Below, in pieces: positions 27,474 through 35,964 of a DNA stretch of 63,177 nt. The position numbers and the translations under genes were made by a program. Source of the stretch: Candidatus Methanoperedens sp. GTDB lineage: Archaea > Halobacteriota > Methanosarcinia > Methanosarcinales > Methanoperedenaceae. A model generated the notes under the pieces. That model was not told where the DNA came from. It was given only the letters and a program-made list of their open reading frames with translations, and ran no database searches. Numbering within the stretch: the first letter of the stretch is position 1; the number at the start of each line of letters is the position of its first letter. Location of the stretch: the NCBI GenBank assembly GCA_012026835.1, contig VEPN01000017.1, positions 1-63,177 on the forward strand. The letters run 5' to 3'.

Positions 27474-27971
27474 TTATAACAATATTTTTATTCCAGCTAC
27501 TGTTAACGCAGTTACGATTATCCCAGCCATTAAAACGCCTGCGAGTATTGCAAGAAAGGCATTCTTAAACTTGAAACCGAACACGAAAGCTGCGGCGCAG
27601 CCAGTCCATGCTCCCGTTGCAGGAAGGGGAATCCCCACGAATATGGCAAGACCTAATGACCCGTATTTTTCAAAATCTGCACTGTGCCTATGATGAGTTC
27701 TTGTGAACAACCATGTGAAAAAAACGTCCCATATATGCCATCGCCGCAGAAAATTCGAAACAGGTTCAAGAAACAGGAGCAAGGGAATAACAGGCAGCAT
27801 ATTTCCAATGACAGAGAGATAAAAAGCATTGAACGGGTCAAAACCGAATTCCAGTATTGCCATAGGAATGGAAAGCCTCAACTCCGCAACCGGCAGGGTG
27901 GCAATCAGAATGACTGCAAGTTCCTTTGGGAAGGAACTGAAAAAAGTCAGGAGCGTTGCTTCAAGGGTCAT
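27474..27971 (-). CDS. COG2426-type small multidrug export protein
   Basis: This 165-residue integral membrane protein has about four hydrophobic segments and the family motifs PVAELRLSIPMAILEFGFDP and GIPLPATGAWTGCAAAFVFG. The family is annotated as putative small multidrug exporters, but substrates are not established. Its ATG overlaps the rfcS stop (ATGA), so it is translated from the same message. A functional link to replication is not apparent. Confidence 0.8.
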   Translation of the reverse strand: MTLEATLLTFFSSFPKELAVILIATLPVAELRLSIPMAILEFGFDPFNAFYLSVIGNMLPVIPLLLFLEPVSNFLRRWHIWDVFFTWLFTRTHHRHSADFEKYGSLGLAIFVGIPLPATGAWTGCAAAFVFGFKFKNAFLAILAGVLMAGIIVTALTVAGIKILL

Positions 27972-28933
27972 TTTTTATTTGCACCGCATAGTATGAAATG
28001 GGCTATCAGGGCCTCAAGCTGGATACGTTCATTCGCGCCTTCTGCCATCCTGAAATCAATCTCTCCTATATGGTCGATGAGTTCTACTTTCAGCCGGTCA
28101 GGTATAGCCATATCAAACATGGCGCGGTATATCTGTCCTATAATGTCCTCGCCTGAAAGTCCCTGTTCTATCAGCAGAAAATCCAGTTTTGCCCTTGCTT
28201 TCATGAAATTGCCGTCAATGGCAAGTTTGATCAGTTCCATTACTTCTTCAGGTTTGGCTGTAGCCGTAGTCTTATAGATAGCATCCATATTCACATTCTT
28301 ATCAAGCATGGCAGCCGCCTGGAGGGCATTGATGGCGCGCCTCATATCCCCCGCAGCCACGTATTTTATTGCGTCCATACCATCATCACTGAGGTTTACG
28401 GCTTCCACTTTCGCTATATGTCTCACTCTTTCCTCCACCGCTGCGCTTGAAATGGGCTTAAACCTGTAAACAGCACACCTTGACTGGATGGGTTCTATTA
28501 TCTTGGAAGAATAATTGCATGAGAGTATGAAACGGCATGAGCTTGTATATTTTTCCATGGTCCTGCGCAGCGCCGACTGTGCATCCGATGTAAGCGCGTC
28601 TGCCTCATCAAGGAATATTATCTTGAACTCTGCTTCGCCAAGCGGTGATGTCCTTGCAAAGTTCTTTATTTTGTTCCTGACAACATCAATGCCGCGCTCG
28701 TCACTGGCATTTAATTCAGTGAAGTTATTCACCCAGTTCTCACCGAAAAGCTCGCGCGCCACGCATAAGGCGGCGGCAGTTTTCCCCACACCTGGGGGCC
28801 CTGAGAAAAGAAGATGCGGGAGGTTCCGTGACTGGACATAGGATTTGAGGCGCTTTATGACCTCGTCCTGCCCCACGATATCATCGAGTTTTTTCGGGCG
28901 GTATTTCTCTATCCATATTTCTTCCTTGAGCAT
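27968..28933 (-). CDS. rfcS: Replication factor C small subunit
   Basis: A clamp-loader AAA+ ATPase that opens and loads PCNA at primer-template junctions with RfcL. The protein starts MLKEEIWIEKYRPKKLDDIV. Walker A is FSGPPGVGKTAAAL, Walker B IIFLDEADALTSDAQSALRR, and the SRC arginine-finger motif is EPIQSRCAVYRFKP. The start at 28933 is chosen over the open-frame start at 29011 because the family begins there and because a TATA-like AACTTAAATAATAG lies at about 28956-28969, inside the longer frame. Confidence 0.95.
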   Translation of the reverse strand: MLKEEIWIEKYRPKKLDDIVGQDEVIKRLKSYVQSRNLPHLLFSGPPGVGKTAAALCVARELFGENWVNNFTELNASDERGIDVVRNKIKNFARTSPLGEAEFKIIFLDEADALTSDAQSALRRTMEKYTSSCRFILSCNYSSKIIEPIQSRCAVYRFKPISSAAVEERVRHIAKVEAVNLSDDGMDAIKYVAAGDMRRAINALQAAAMLDKNVNMDAIYKTTATAKPEEVMELIKLAIDGNFMKARAKLDFLLIEQGLSGEDIIGQIYRAMFDMAIPDRLKVELIDHIGEIDFRMAEGANERIQLEALIAHFILCGANKK

Positions 28934-28955
28934 GCGAGTCTTAATAAGAAGCAAA

Positions 28956-28969
28956 CTATTATTTAAGTT
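28956..28969 (-). promoter_or_regulatory. TATA-like box of rfcS
   Basis: Read on the minus strand, AACTTAAATAATAG lies 23-36 bases before the chosen rfcS ATG, the spacing expected for a short-leadered archaeal promoter. Confidence 0.4.
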
Positions 28970-29067
28970 TCCCTGAAAGCTTGGGGGAATTATAAGATTG
29001 GTTCGATACAATTTGAAACCACCAAAGCATTTAAATAATATATTAACAAGAATTAAATTGTGAGCAA

Positions 29068-29301
29068 ATGGATCATCTCAACGATCATTTTTTGTTTAGT
29101 GATTGCAGTGGAAAGCCTGTTCCGATAATCTATTTCCAGGGTACAGCAGATCAGCGCTCACTATGGAATGGAGGCAATTGCAGCAGGTGTATGGGAAAAT
29201 TCTTAAATGAGACCGGATTTAACACTGGCGAAAACACAAGAGAATGCAAAAGCATAGAAGAATATGTGGAATTCTGGAGTTTTTCAAAAATCATTCGTTA
29301 A
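29068..29301 (+). CDS. Hypothetical small protein with CxxC
   Basis: I do not recognise this 77-residue protein. Four cysteines are present (residues 13, 38, 41, 60), including NCSRCMGKF, so metal binding is conceivable. There is no signal peptide or membrane segment. A TATA-like ATTTAAATAATATA about 30 bases upstream (29029-29042) and a start only 27 bases before the next gene's upstream region support real transcription. Possibly co-transcribed with the nucleotidyltransferase gene. Confidence 0.5.
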   Translation: MDHLNDHFLFSDCSGKPVPIIYFQGTADQRSLWNGGNCSRCMGKFLNETGFNTGENTRECKSIEEYVEFWSFSKIIR

Positions 29302-29327
29302 AATGAGGAGCAATAGATCGATGAAAC

Positions 29328-30104
29328 ATGCATGAGAGAATAATTTCGGAACTCAGGAGAATCGAAGAAAGCCATAGTATCCGCATACTATATGCCTGCG
29401 AGTCGGGCAGCCGCGCGTGGGGATTTCCCTCCAGGAACAGCGATTATGATGTGAGATTCATCTATATCCATCCGCCTGACTGGTATCTCTCGATCCAGGA
29501 AAAGAGGGATGTGATCGAATTGCCTGTAAGCGAGCTGCTGGACATTAACGGCTGGGAGCTTCGCAAAGCCCTGAAACTTCTTCGAAAATCGAATCCGCCA
29601 ATTCTTGAATGGATGGAATCACCAATTGTATATCTTGAAACCTATTCAACGATCCAGAAAATGAGAAATCTTAGCCGGATTTCCTTTTCTCCCCTTTCGT
29701 GTTTATACCACTACCTGAGCATAGCAAGAGGGAATTTCGGGAAATACTTACAGGGTGATAAAGTAAAGATCAAGAAATATTTTTACGCCTTAAGACCGAT
29801 ATTTGCCTGCAAATGGATCGAGGAAAATAATACAATGCCGCCAATGGAATTTGAAGAACTCATCCGCGCTTCTCACCCTGATGATATTTTGGCAGATGAA
29901 ATAAATAAATTGCTGGAACGGAAAATATCAGGGGAAGAACTTGATTATGGCACTCAGATCAATGTATTAAATCAATTTTTGGAGGAACAAATACAACATT
30001 TTGGCAGTTACCTCAAATCCGTTGGAAGAAAAGAACCCGCAGAAGAGGAATTATTTGATCAGATTTTTATTGATGCATTAAAGGAAGTCTGGAGCCCGCC
30101 TTAA
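29328..30104 (+). CDS. RlaP/COG3541-type nucleotidyltransferase
   Basis: A DNA-polymerase-beta-like nucleotidyltransferase. The signature is ACESGSRAWGFPSRNSDYDV, giving the Gly-Ser and the Asp-x-Asp that bind metal and NTP, followed by RFIYIHPPDWYLS. The C-terminal helical region includes YFYALRPIFACKWIEENNTM, shared with RlaP-like proteins found near RNA ligases in RNA-repair loci. No RNA ligase is present here, so the substrate is unknown. Confidence 0.8.
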   Translation: MHERIISELRRIEESHSIRILYACESGSRAWGFPSRNSDYDVRFIYIHPPDWYLSIQEKRDVIELPVSELLDINGWELRKALKLLRKSNPPILEWMESPIVYLETYSTIQKMRNLSRISFSPLSCLYHYLSIARGNFGKYLQGDKVKIKKYFYALRPIFACKWIEENNTMPPMEFEELIRASHPDDILADEINKLLERKISGEELDYGTQINVLNQFLEEQIQHFGSYLKSVGRKEPAEEELFDQIFIDALKEVWSPP

Positions 30105-30218
30105 CTCATGTTTTTCTTCTGTTGGACAAGTGAAGTCAGAACCCCGGCAGCACAGAAGATAGCAGATACAAGGAAAGCATAATGGAACCAAAAACGATGC
30201 CTGTGGAAAGATTTTATC

Positions 30219-31130
30219 ATGAATCGGGTAATATACTCCGATATGCCCGTCCCGGTAAAAAAGATCAATTATTTTATTACGTCAGATCACTTCCCCTCAA
30301 TTTCAGTAACAGGAAGCAATTGCTCTCTCATGTGCCAGCACTGCAGGGGGAAATTGCTTGAGTCGCTTGTCCACGCCACGACCTGCGATGAACTTGTGGA
30401 GAAATCCCTGTTCCTGCATAAAAAGGGAGCTAAAGGCATTCTCCTGACAGGCGGCTGTGACGAGCGCGGGCGGGTGCCCGTAAGCGATATCGCCCCTGCC
30501 ATCAAAACGATCAAGGACAGGACCGGGATGCTGCTTATCGCGCATACAGGCTTTATATCAGGCGAAGAAGCTTCTGCGCTTAAGGGGTCAGGGCTTGATG
30601 GTATAGGTTTTGATGTGATAGGGGATATGGGGACGGCAAAAGAGGTTTACGGTCTCTCGCTTTCTGAAAGAGATTATATACAGAGCCTGCAAGCCATTGA
30701 GGATTCCGGGCTTATGGTGTTCCCCCATGTATGCGTGGGGCTGCATTTCGGGGAATTGAGGGGGGAATTTCACGCTCTTGAGATGATACGGGATGTAAAG
30801 CCAGTCACTGTGATTATTACAGGTCTGATGCCGGTGGCAGGAACTCCGATGGCCCACATCAAGCCCAGGATTTCTGATTTTGAAAAAGTGATAACAAGAG
30901 CCGTGGAAATGTTCCCTGGTACACCCATTGTACTTGGATGCGCCCATTCAAGTGGTAAAGACAGGGAAGAAATTGAAAAGATCGCGCTGAAATGCGGTGT
31001 TAGCGGCATCGCAGCGCCCACAATGGGGATAATTGGGATCGCGGAAAAGGAAGGATACGAAATAAATTATTATGGCGCTTGCTGCGGTATTGTTCCGGAT
31101 GAGAAAATAAGGATCAGTAGAATATGCTGA
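30219..31130 (+). CDS. Radical SAM protein, biotin-synthase-like (COG1856 type)
   Basis: The cluster motif Cys-x3-Cys-x2-Cys is at residues 35, 39 and 42 (NCSLMCQHCRG), within ISVTGSNCSLMC. The TIM-barrel glycine strand is GILLTGGCDERGRVPV. Further cysteines occur near residue 245 (VLGCAHSSGKDREE) and at the C-terminus (YGACCGIV), which could ligate an auxiliary cluster. The family is described as an uncharacterised homologue of biotin synthase. The archaeal lipoyl synthases LipS1/LipS2 are similar radical SAM proteins, and an orphan GcvH-like carrier is in this window, but assignment to them is only a suggestion. Confidence 0.75.
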   Translation: MNRVIYSDMPVPVKKINYFITSDHFPSISVTGSNCSLMCQHCRGKLLESLVHATTCDELVEKSLFLHKKGAKGILLTGGCDERGRVPVSDIAPAIKTIKDRTGMLLIAHTGFISGEEASALKGSGLDGIGFDVIGDMGTAKEVYGLSLSERDYIQSLQAIEDSGLMVFPHVCVGLHFGELRGEFHALEMIRDVKPVTVIITGLMPVAGTPMAHIKPRISDFEKVITRAVEMFPGTPIVLGCAHSSGKDREEIEKIALKCGVSGIAAPTMGIIGIAEKEGYEINYYGACCGIVPDEKIRISRIC

Positions 31131-31167
31131 TTAATCTGACGGAAAAAAAATTCAATCCACTATTATT

Positions 31168-31413
31168 CTACCACGACACCACTTTATCGTATTCAAACAA
31201 CATCTCAACTATCCTGTCGTATCCCACGCATTCATGCTTCCTGACGCCTCTTGCTTCCGCATCGGCGGCGCATGCATACGCCTTCAATCCGGGATCTGCA
31301 TACACTGCATCCTGCATCAGGAGTATCGCAACATCGTGCTCTCTGTCCTGGGCTTTTGCTATCTCTATCGGGGTCGTATCGTTGGGATTCCGGATAATAT
31401 GAAGTATTTTCAT
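31168..31413 (-). CDS. DsrH/TusB-like sulfur relay subunit
   Basis: The 81-residue protein begins MKILHIIRNPNDTTPIEIAK, has the VAILLMQDAVYA strand and ends in VVSW, as TusB/DsrH proteins do. In bacteria TusBCD accepts sulfur from TusA and passes it on for tRNA wobble-uridine thiolation; DsrEFH does the same in sulfur oxidisers. It is the last gene of a five-gene run, two bases after the DsrF-like gene. Confidence 0.75.
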   Translation of the reverse strand: MKILHIIRNPNDTTPIEIAKAQDREHDVAILLMQDAVYADPGLKAYACAADAEARGVRKHECVGYDRIVEMLFEYDKVVSW

Positions 31414-31415
31414 AA

Positions 31416-31766
31416 TTAAAATGGTATAACAATATCTGAATCTGTTATTGTTTTCACGATATCTTCGCGATTTACGGTCTTTACATCAGGGAGGAGGGTG
31501 TTTATTCCTCTCTTTTTAAGGGAAAGCCCGTCAGCAATCAGGGAGCATTTCAGCATAGAGAGCGCTTCAAATTCTTTTTTAGGGGGTTGGAAACCGATAA
31601 TTTCCGGCCTGGCAGGGGTGGCGGTATAGACTCCGTCATCCATGAAAATGACCGTTACCTTATCCTCCCGCAGCGTCAGTCCCACACTCATCCGCAGGGC
31701 TTCTGAGTTCCGTCTTGTGTTCAGGGGAAGGTTCCTTACAACTACTGTTATTTTCTTCATGTTCAC
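31416..31766 (-). CDS. DsrF/TusC-like sulfur relay subunit
   Basis: A DsrE/F-fold protein: KKITVVVRNLPLNTRRNSEA, a second strand VTVIFMDDGVYT and a conserved LKCSLIADG with a single Cys, then DIVIPF at the end. It pairs structurally with the DsrE- and DsrH-like neighbours to form a hexameric sulfur carrier in known systems. The ATG overlaps the upstream stop by ATGA. Confidence 0.75.
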   Translation of the reverse strand: MNMKKITVVVRNLPLNTRRNSEALRMSVGLTLREDKVTVIFMDDGVYTATPARPEIIGFQPPKKEFEALSMLKCSLIADGLSLKKRGINTLLPDVKTVNREDIVKTITDSDIVIPF

Positions 31767-32065
31767 CCGAAAGAAATGAACCTGTCAACATCGGATGCGA
31801 TGCAGGCATGGTCGTACTGGCTCCCGAACAGTATTCCCTCAACCCTGTTCACTTTTCTCTGCTCGACATTGAGCGCGCAAACAGCTATGTTTACACCTTT
31901 GTCCACCAGTTCCGCGAATTCTTTTTTATTCACGTTATACACGCCGTCGTACATCAGGAAAATGGATACATCGTGACCCGCCTTCCGCGCTGCTGTGCTT
32001 ATCGCAATAACTGTATTGGTATTCTCGTTCTCAGGGCTTGTGGTCAGGAGAATCCCGAGTTTCAT
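31763..32065 (-). CDS. DsrE/TusD-like sulfur relay subunit
   Basis: A DsrE-fold protein starting MKLGILLTTSPENENTNTVI with VSIFLMYDGVYNV and VNIAVCALNVEQRKV. The Cys in the last motif aligns with the sulfur-accepting Cys of TusD/DsrE, so it is likely the catalytic subunit of the set. It overlaps the TusA gene by ATGA. Confidence 0.78.
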   Translation of the reverse strand: MKLGILLTTSPENENTNTVIAISTAARKAGHDVSIFLMYDGVYNVNKKEFAELVDKGVNIAVCALNVEQRKVNRVEGILFGSQYDHACIASDVDRFISFG

Positions 32066-32286
32066 GCCTTGCGTATCCTCACTTTCCAGAGATGATCGCC
32101 ATTCTGTTCAATCCCCATTATCTTATGCCCTTCGTTTTTCAGGCTGCGTGGCACGTTCTCCACCGCAGGGGCATGGTCGAATGTAACGACGAGTTCTTCG
32201 CCGCTTTCAATCTCTTCAAGTTTTAGTTTCGTTTTTACAAATGTATAAGGGCATACCTCGCCCTTCAGGTCAAGTTCGATTGCCAT
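32062..32286 (-). CDS. tusA: TusA-family sulfur carrier
   Basis: The hallmark CPYT motif occurs in LDLKGEVCPYTFVKTKLKLE, where the Cys carries persulfide sulfur. A C-terminal EQNGDHLWKVRIRKA strand completes the small two-layer fold. I prefer the ATG at 32286, with GGTGA just upstream. The ATG at 32307 would add seven residues and overlap the preceding gene by 16 bases. It lies between the E1-like adenylyltransferase and the DsrE-like subunit. Confidence 0.85.
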   Translation of the reverse strand: MAIELDLKGEVCPYTFVKTKLKLEEIESGEELVVTFDHAPAVENVPRSLKNEGHKIMGIEQNGDHLWKVRIRKA

Positions 32287-32291
32287 TTTTT

Positions 32292-33110
32292 TCACCAGAT
32301 CCTGCATGATTCTCCATATATTTCTTCCTGTATTGATGTTATTTTGGGTTCTTCACCGCATACAGGGCAGTTCTTGTTCCACCGCATTTTGATCTCATCA
32401 AAGCTCATGTTGAGCGCATCATAGTAAATAAGCCTCCCCACGAGCAGTTCACCTATTCCGAGAAGGTATTTTACAACTTCTGTCGCCTGGATGACACCGA
32501 TTATCCCTGGCAATACACCGAGAACGCCAGCTTCCTGGCAGCTTGGGACCATTCCGGGTGGAGGCGCATGCTCAAAAAGACACCTGTAGCACGGCCCTTT
32601 GTGCGGTATTATGGTTGTCACCTGGCCTTCGAACCTGTAGATGCTGCCATGCGAGAGTGGTTTGCCTGTTATGACGCACGCGTCGTTGACGAGGTATCGC
32701 GTTGCGAAGTTATCAGAGCCATCAACCACGATGTCATATTCCTTAAAAATATCGATGGCATTGCCTGCGTTCAATCGCTCGATGTACGTTTTTACTTCTA
32801 TATCGGGATTGAGATTATTAACGAATTGCTTTGCGGATTCTGCTTTATGAATCCCCACTTTTCCCCCGTGTATGACCTGCCTCTGGAGGTTGCTCAGGTC
32901 AACAGTATCATCATCCATGATGCCAAGCGTTCCCACGCCAGCAGCAGCAAGGTATTCTATTATGGGCGCTCCAAGCCCGCCTGCGCCAATGCATAACACT
33001 TTTGAGTCGAGGAGTTTCTTCTGTCCTTTCCCCCCCACCTCGGGCAGTATGATGTGGCGCGAGTATCTTTTTATTTGTTCTTCGCTGAATCCGCCTAACA
33101 TTCTTATCAC
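32292..33110 (-). CDS. MoeB/ThiF/HesA-family E1-like adenylyltransferase
   Basis: The protein adenylates the C-terminal glycine of a ubiquitin-like sulfur carrier. SRHIILPEVGGKGQKKLLDS, the nucleotide site CIGAGGLGAPIIEYLAAAGV, the DLSNLQRQV arginine loop, and zinc-binding CYRC and CPVCGE pairs are all present. The catalytic Cys region is GVLGVLPGIIGVIQATEV, lacking an obvious Cys, as in MoeB-like members. The target could be MoaD, ThiS or an archaeal SAMP, none of which is here. It heads the sulfur-relay operon. Confidence 0.88.
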   Translation of the reverse strand: MIRMLGGFSEEQIKRYSRHIILPEVGGKGQKKLLDSKVLCIGAGGLGAPIIEYLAAAGVGTLGIMDDDTVDLSNLQRQVIHGGKVGIHKAESAKQFVNNLNPDIEVKTYIERLNAGNAIDIFKEYDIVVDGSDNFATRYLVNDACVITGKPLSHGSIYRFEGQVTTIIPHKGPCYRCLFEHAPPPGMVPSCQEAGVLGVLPGIIGVIQATEVVKYLLGIGELLVGRLIYYDALNMSFDEIKMRWNKNCPVCGEEPKITSIQEEIYGESCRIW

Positions 33111-33185
33111 CGATTATTACTGGTAGTATTATTTAAGCTCATGAAGTATTACTACCATAAATAATTTGTGGTAATGGCAATGGAT

Positions 33186-33800
33186 TCATATAAACTGGCG
33201 GGCAATGAACCATAGCCCGAATATTACCAGGAACAACCCGCAGGCGGTCAGTAAGTACCTGTAAGCTTCCTGTGACATGAATGCTTTGCTGCGGCTTACC
33301 GAAGCCGAAACAAGGGTGTACCATCCCGCATCCGCGATCCAGTGGCCTGCAACAAAGAATCCTACAGCGATGAGCCCTGCTTTTAGCCCTTCCATGATAA
33401 GTCCGCTGCCTGCGCTGAACCACCATATCCAGAAATAAGGATTGGATGCCGAAGTCACAAATCCTGCAATAACCGGGCCTGCGGATTGCGATCTTTTTCC
33501 GGTATCCAGCCTGGCATTCTTCCTGTCCCTGAGTATAAGACCCCCGAAGATACACAGGGAAATACCGCCTATCAGTGATATTGCTCCTGTGGTTTCATAA
33601 TTCACGACTGAAACAAGCCCGATAACAATAAATGCGCAGATAGCGATTTCAAGAATCGCATGACCGAAAACGATTTTCGGCCCTGCTGTCCAGCCGTCCC
33701 TCAAAGATGATTCGATTGTGGCAAAAAGCATGGGGCCTGGAGCCATTGCTCCTGTCAGTCCCACAGTGAAGCCTATGAAAAGCATCTCAAGGATTGTCAT
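33186..33800 (-). CDS. LysE-family exporter
   Basis: Six hydrophobic segments and the N-terminal motif FTVGLTGAMAPGPMLFATIE identify a LysE/RhtB-type exporter of amino acids or similar small molecules. The typical loop WTAGPKIVFGHAILEI and the central LILRDRKNARLDTGKRS are visible. The length of 204 is normal. It stands alone between the sulfur operon and aspA. The substrate is unknown. Confidence 0.82.
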   Translation of the reverse strand: MTILEMLFIGFTVGLTGAMAPGPMLFATIESSLRDGWTAGPKIVFGHAILEIAICAFIVIGLVSVVNYETTGAISLIGGISLCIFGGLILRDRKNARLDTGKRSQSAGPVIAGFVTSASNPYFWIWWFSAGSGLIMEGLKAGLIAVGFFVAGHWIADAGWYTLVSASVSRSKAFMSQEAYRYLLTACGLFLVIFGLWFIARQFI

Positions 33801-33897
33801 TGTTTTTCCCTTTTATGGCCGGTGTTCATTAATGTTTTGTCAGTGGATAATGCGTTAAACCTATGAATCATCAGGAAAATAATACGGGGGATACAAA

Positions 33898-35325
33898 ATG
33901 AACAGGAGAGAAAAAGACAGCCTCGGTGAGATAGAAGTTCCTGAAGCCGCACTCTACGGCGCATTCACAACCCGCGCATATGGTAATTTCCGGATAAGCG
34001 GTATCAGGGCAAAAACAGAATTCATTACATCGATAGCGATCATAAAGAAAGCGGCAGCACTGGCGAATATGAAAGTCGGAAGCCTTGATAGAAAAATCGG
34101 GGATGCAATAGTTGAGGCCGCAGATGAGGTCATCCGGGGAAGATACAGGGACCAGTTCATACTTGATGTATTCCAGGCAGGCGCGGGGACACCATTCAAC
34201 ATGAACACAAACGAGGTCATAGCCAATGTAGCGATCAAGAAACTGGGGGGAAAGCCGGGCGATTACCATATCGTCCACCCGAACAACCATGTCAACATGG
34301 CGCAGTCCTCAAATGACGTGATACCAACCGCGATAAGAGTGAGCGTGCTTTTAACCCTGCCTGCCCTTATTAAGGAACTGGAAGGAATCATTCTTACATT
34401 CCAGGGAAAGGCGAAGGAATACAACGGCATCATCAAGACCGGGAGAACCCATCTTGAAGATGCTGTCCCGATACGGTTCGGCCAGGTGTTCGACGGATAC
34501 GCGTATTCTTTAAAAAGATGCATTGACAGGATCGAAAGCTCAGAAAAAGGCATGCTTGAGCTTGGAATCGGCGGTACAGCCATAGGCACGGGTATCAATA
34601 CACATCCTGATTTCAAGAAGAACGTGATTTCTGAACTCAGGGAAATTACAGGCCGTGAGTTTTTCCTGGGGAACAGCGTGGCGCTTTCATGGAGCATGGC
34701 AGGTTTTGTTGAGATATCAAACGCGTTCAGGATGCTTGCGATAGAGCTGAATAAGATATCAAATGACCTGCGCCTCCTGAATTCAGGGCCAAAAGCAGGG
34801 ATTTCTGAGATAATGCTTCCTGAGGTCGAACCCGGCTCTTCCATAATGCCGGGAAAGATTAATCCCTCCATTCCAGAAGCCGTGAACATGGTATGCTTCC
34901 AGGTCATGGGAAACGACCATGCAGTTGCAATTGCCTCTGAAGCCGGACAGCTTGAACTCAATGTGATGACGCCTCTTATCGCTTTTGACCTGCTGTGGAG
35001 CATTGAGCTTTTGACAAACACTATCAGGATGCTTCGCGAAAAATGCGTATCCGGGATAATAGTGGATGAAAAAAGGTGCAAGGAGCTTCTCGAGGAAAGC
35101 CATGCCCTGGCGACCGTGCTCAACCCTTATATCGGTTATGAGAACGTGGCCGGGCTTGTAAAGACCGCGCTTTCAGAGAATAAGCCGCTAAAGCAGGTGC
35201 TAATTGAGAAGGATATTATTCCTGAGAAGTATTTGAACGCGATACTTGATCCTGCGAAGATGACAGAGCCAGGCGTGATCGATAAGGAAATACTTAATGA
35301 GATAAAAGGATACAGGAAAAGTTGA
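33898..35325 (+). CDS. aspA: Aspartate ammonia-lyase
   Basis: A fumarase/aspartase superfamily enzyme that splits aspartate into fumarate and ammonia. The N-terminal EKDSLGEIEVPEAALYGAFT and FQAGAGTPFNMNTNEVIA, the HPNNHVNMAQSSNDVIPTAI loop and the signature GSSIMPGKINPSIPE (catalytic flexible loop) are clear. The N-terminal form resembles aspartases more than fumarase C, but fumarase cannot be fully excluded. The length of 475 is normal. The GDT1-type gene starts five bases after its stop. Confidence 0.88.
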   Translation: MNRREKDSLGEIEVPEAALYGAFTTRAYGNFRISGIRAKTEFITSIAIIKKAAALANMKVGSLDRKIGDAIVEAADEVIRGRYRDQFILDVFQAGAGTPFNMNTNEVIANVAIKKLGGKPGDYHIVHPNNHVNMAQSSNDVIPTAIRVSVLLTLPALIKELEGIILTFQGKAKEYNGIIKTGRTHLEDAVPIRFGQVFDGYAYSLKRCIDRIESSEKGMLELGIGGTAIGTGINTHPDFKKNVISELREITGREFFLGNSVALSWSMAGFVEISNAFRMLAIELNKISNDLRLLNSGPKAGISEIMLPEVEPGSSIMPGKINPSIPEAVNMVCFQVMGNDHAVAIASEAGQLELNVMTPLIAFDLLWSIELLTNTIRMLREKCVSGIIVDEKRCKELLEESHALATVLNPYIGYENVAGLVKTALSENKPLKQVLIEKDIIPEKYLNAILDPAKMTEPGVIDKEILNEIKGYRKS

Positions 35326-35329
35326 GAAC

Positions 35330-35890
35330 ATGGACATAACACCGCTTCTAACAACCTTCGGGCTTATCGCAATGGCTGAGCTTGGCGATAAAACACAGCT
35401 TACGGTTATCGCATTATCCGCAGGATACGACAGGGTCAAGGTTTTTTCAGCCGTCGTGCTCGCTTTTGCTCTTGTGACAGGACTGGGAGTACTGGTGGGC
35501 GAGGGATTGCTGCAAATAATCCCTGAGAATTATATCAAAATTATGGCAGGCCTGTTGTTCATAGTGTTTGGTATCAGGATATTGATGTCTAAAGAAGAAA
35601 GTGACGACGAAAGTAGCTCACAGGTAAACAATGTTTTTGTTTCAACATTCAGCATGATAACCCTTGCCGAGATGGGAGATAAGACACAACTTTCTGCGAT
35701 CACGCTTGCGGCAAAATACGATTCGCCTTATCTTGTATTTATCGGGGCTGTGCTTGCGCTTGCTTTGATAAGCCTGATTGGGATAATAGTCGGGAAAAAA
35801 CTGTGCGAAATAGTGCCGCTGCCTAAGATAAAGCTGGGTGCAGGGGCGTTATTCATACTGTTCGGGATACTATTCCTGGCAGGCTTGTAA
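35330..35890 (+). CDS. GDT1/UPF0016-family cation exporter
   Basis: Two repeats each carry the family motif Glu-x-Gly-Asp-Lys-Thr-Gln: MAELGDKTQLTVIALSAGYD and LAEMGDKTQLSAITLAAKYD. Six membrane segments are predicted. Family members export Mn2+ or Ca2+ in exchange for protons. It is the second gene of the aspA transcript; a metal link to the lyase is possible but speculative. Confidence 0.88.
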   Translation: MDITPLLTTFGLIAMAELGDKTQLTVIALSAGYDRVKVFSAVVLAFALVTGLGVLVGEGLLQIIPENYIKIMAGLLFIVFGIRILMSKEESDDESSSQVNNVFVSTFSMITLAEMGDKTQLSAITLAAKYDSPYLVFIGAVLALALISLIGIIVGKKLCEIVPLPKIKLGAGALFILFGILFLAGL

Positions 35891-35964
35891 AAATTTGGTA
35901 CGTGCAGGGAAAAAAGTGGAAAAAGTCGTCTTAAAATCCAAGCTTCTCATTTACAAAATAATTT

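Noticed and set aside
28934-29011. N-terminal extension of RfcS (26 residues)
   Set aside because: The probable TATA box lies inside it and family members begin MxxEIWIEKYRP-like at the downstream ATG.
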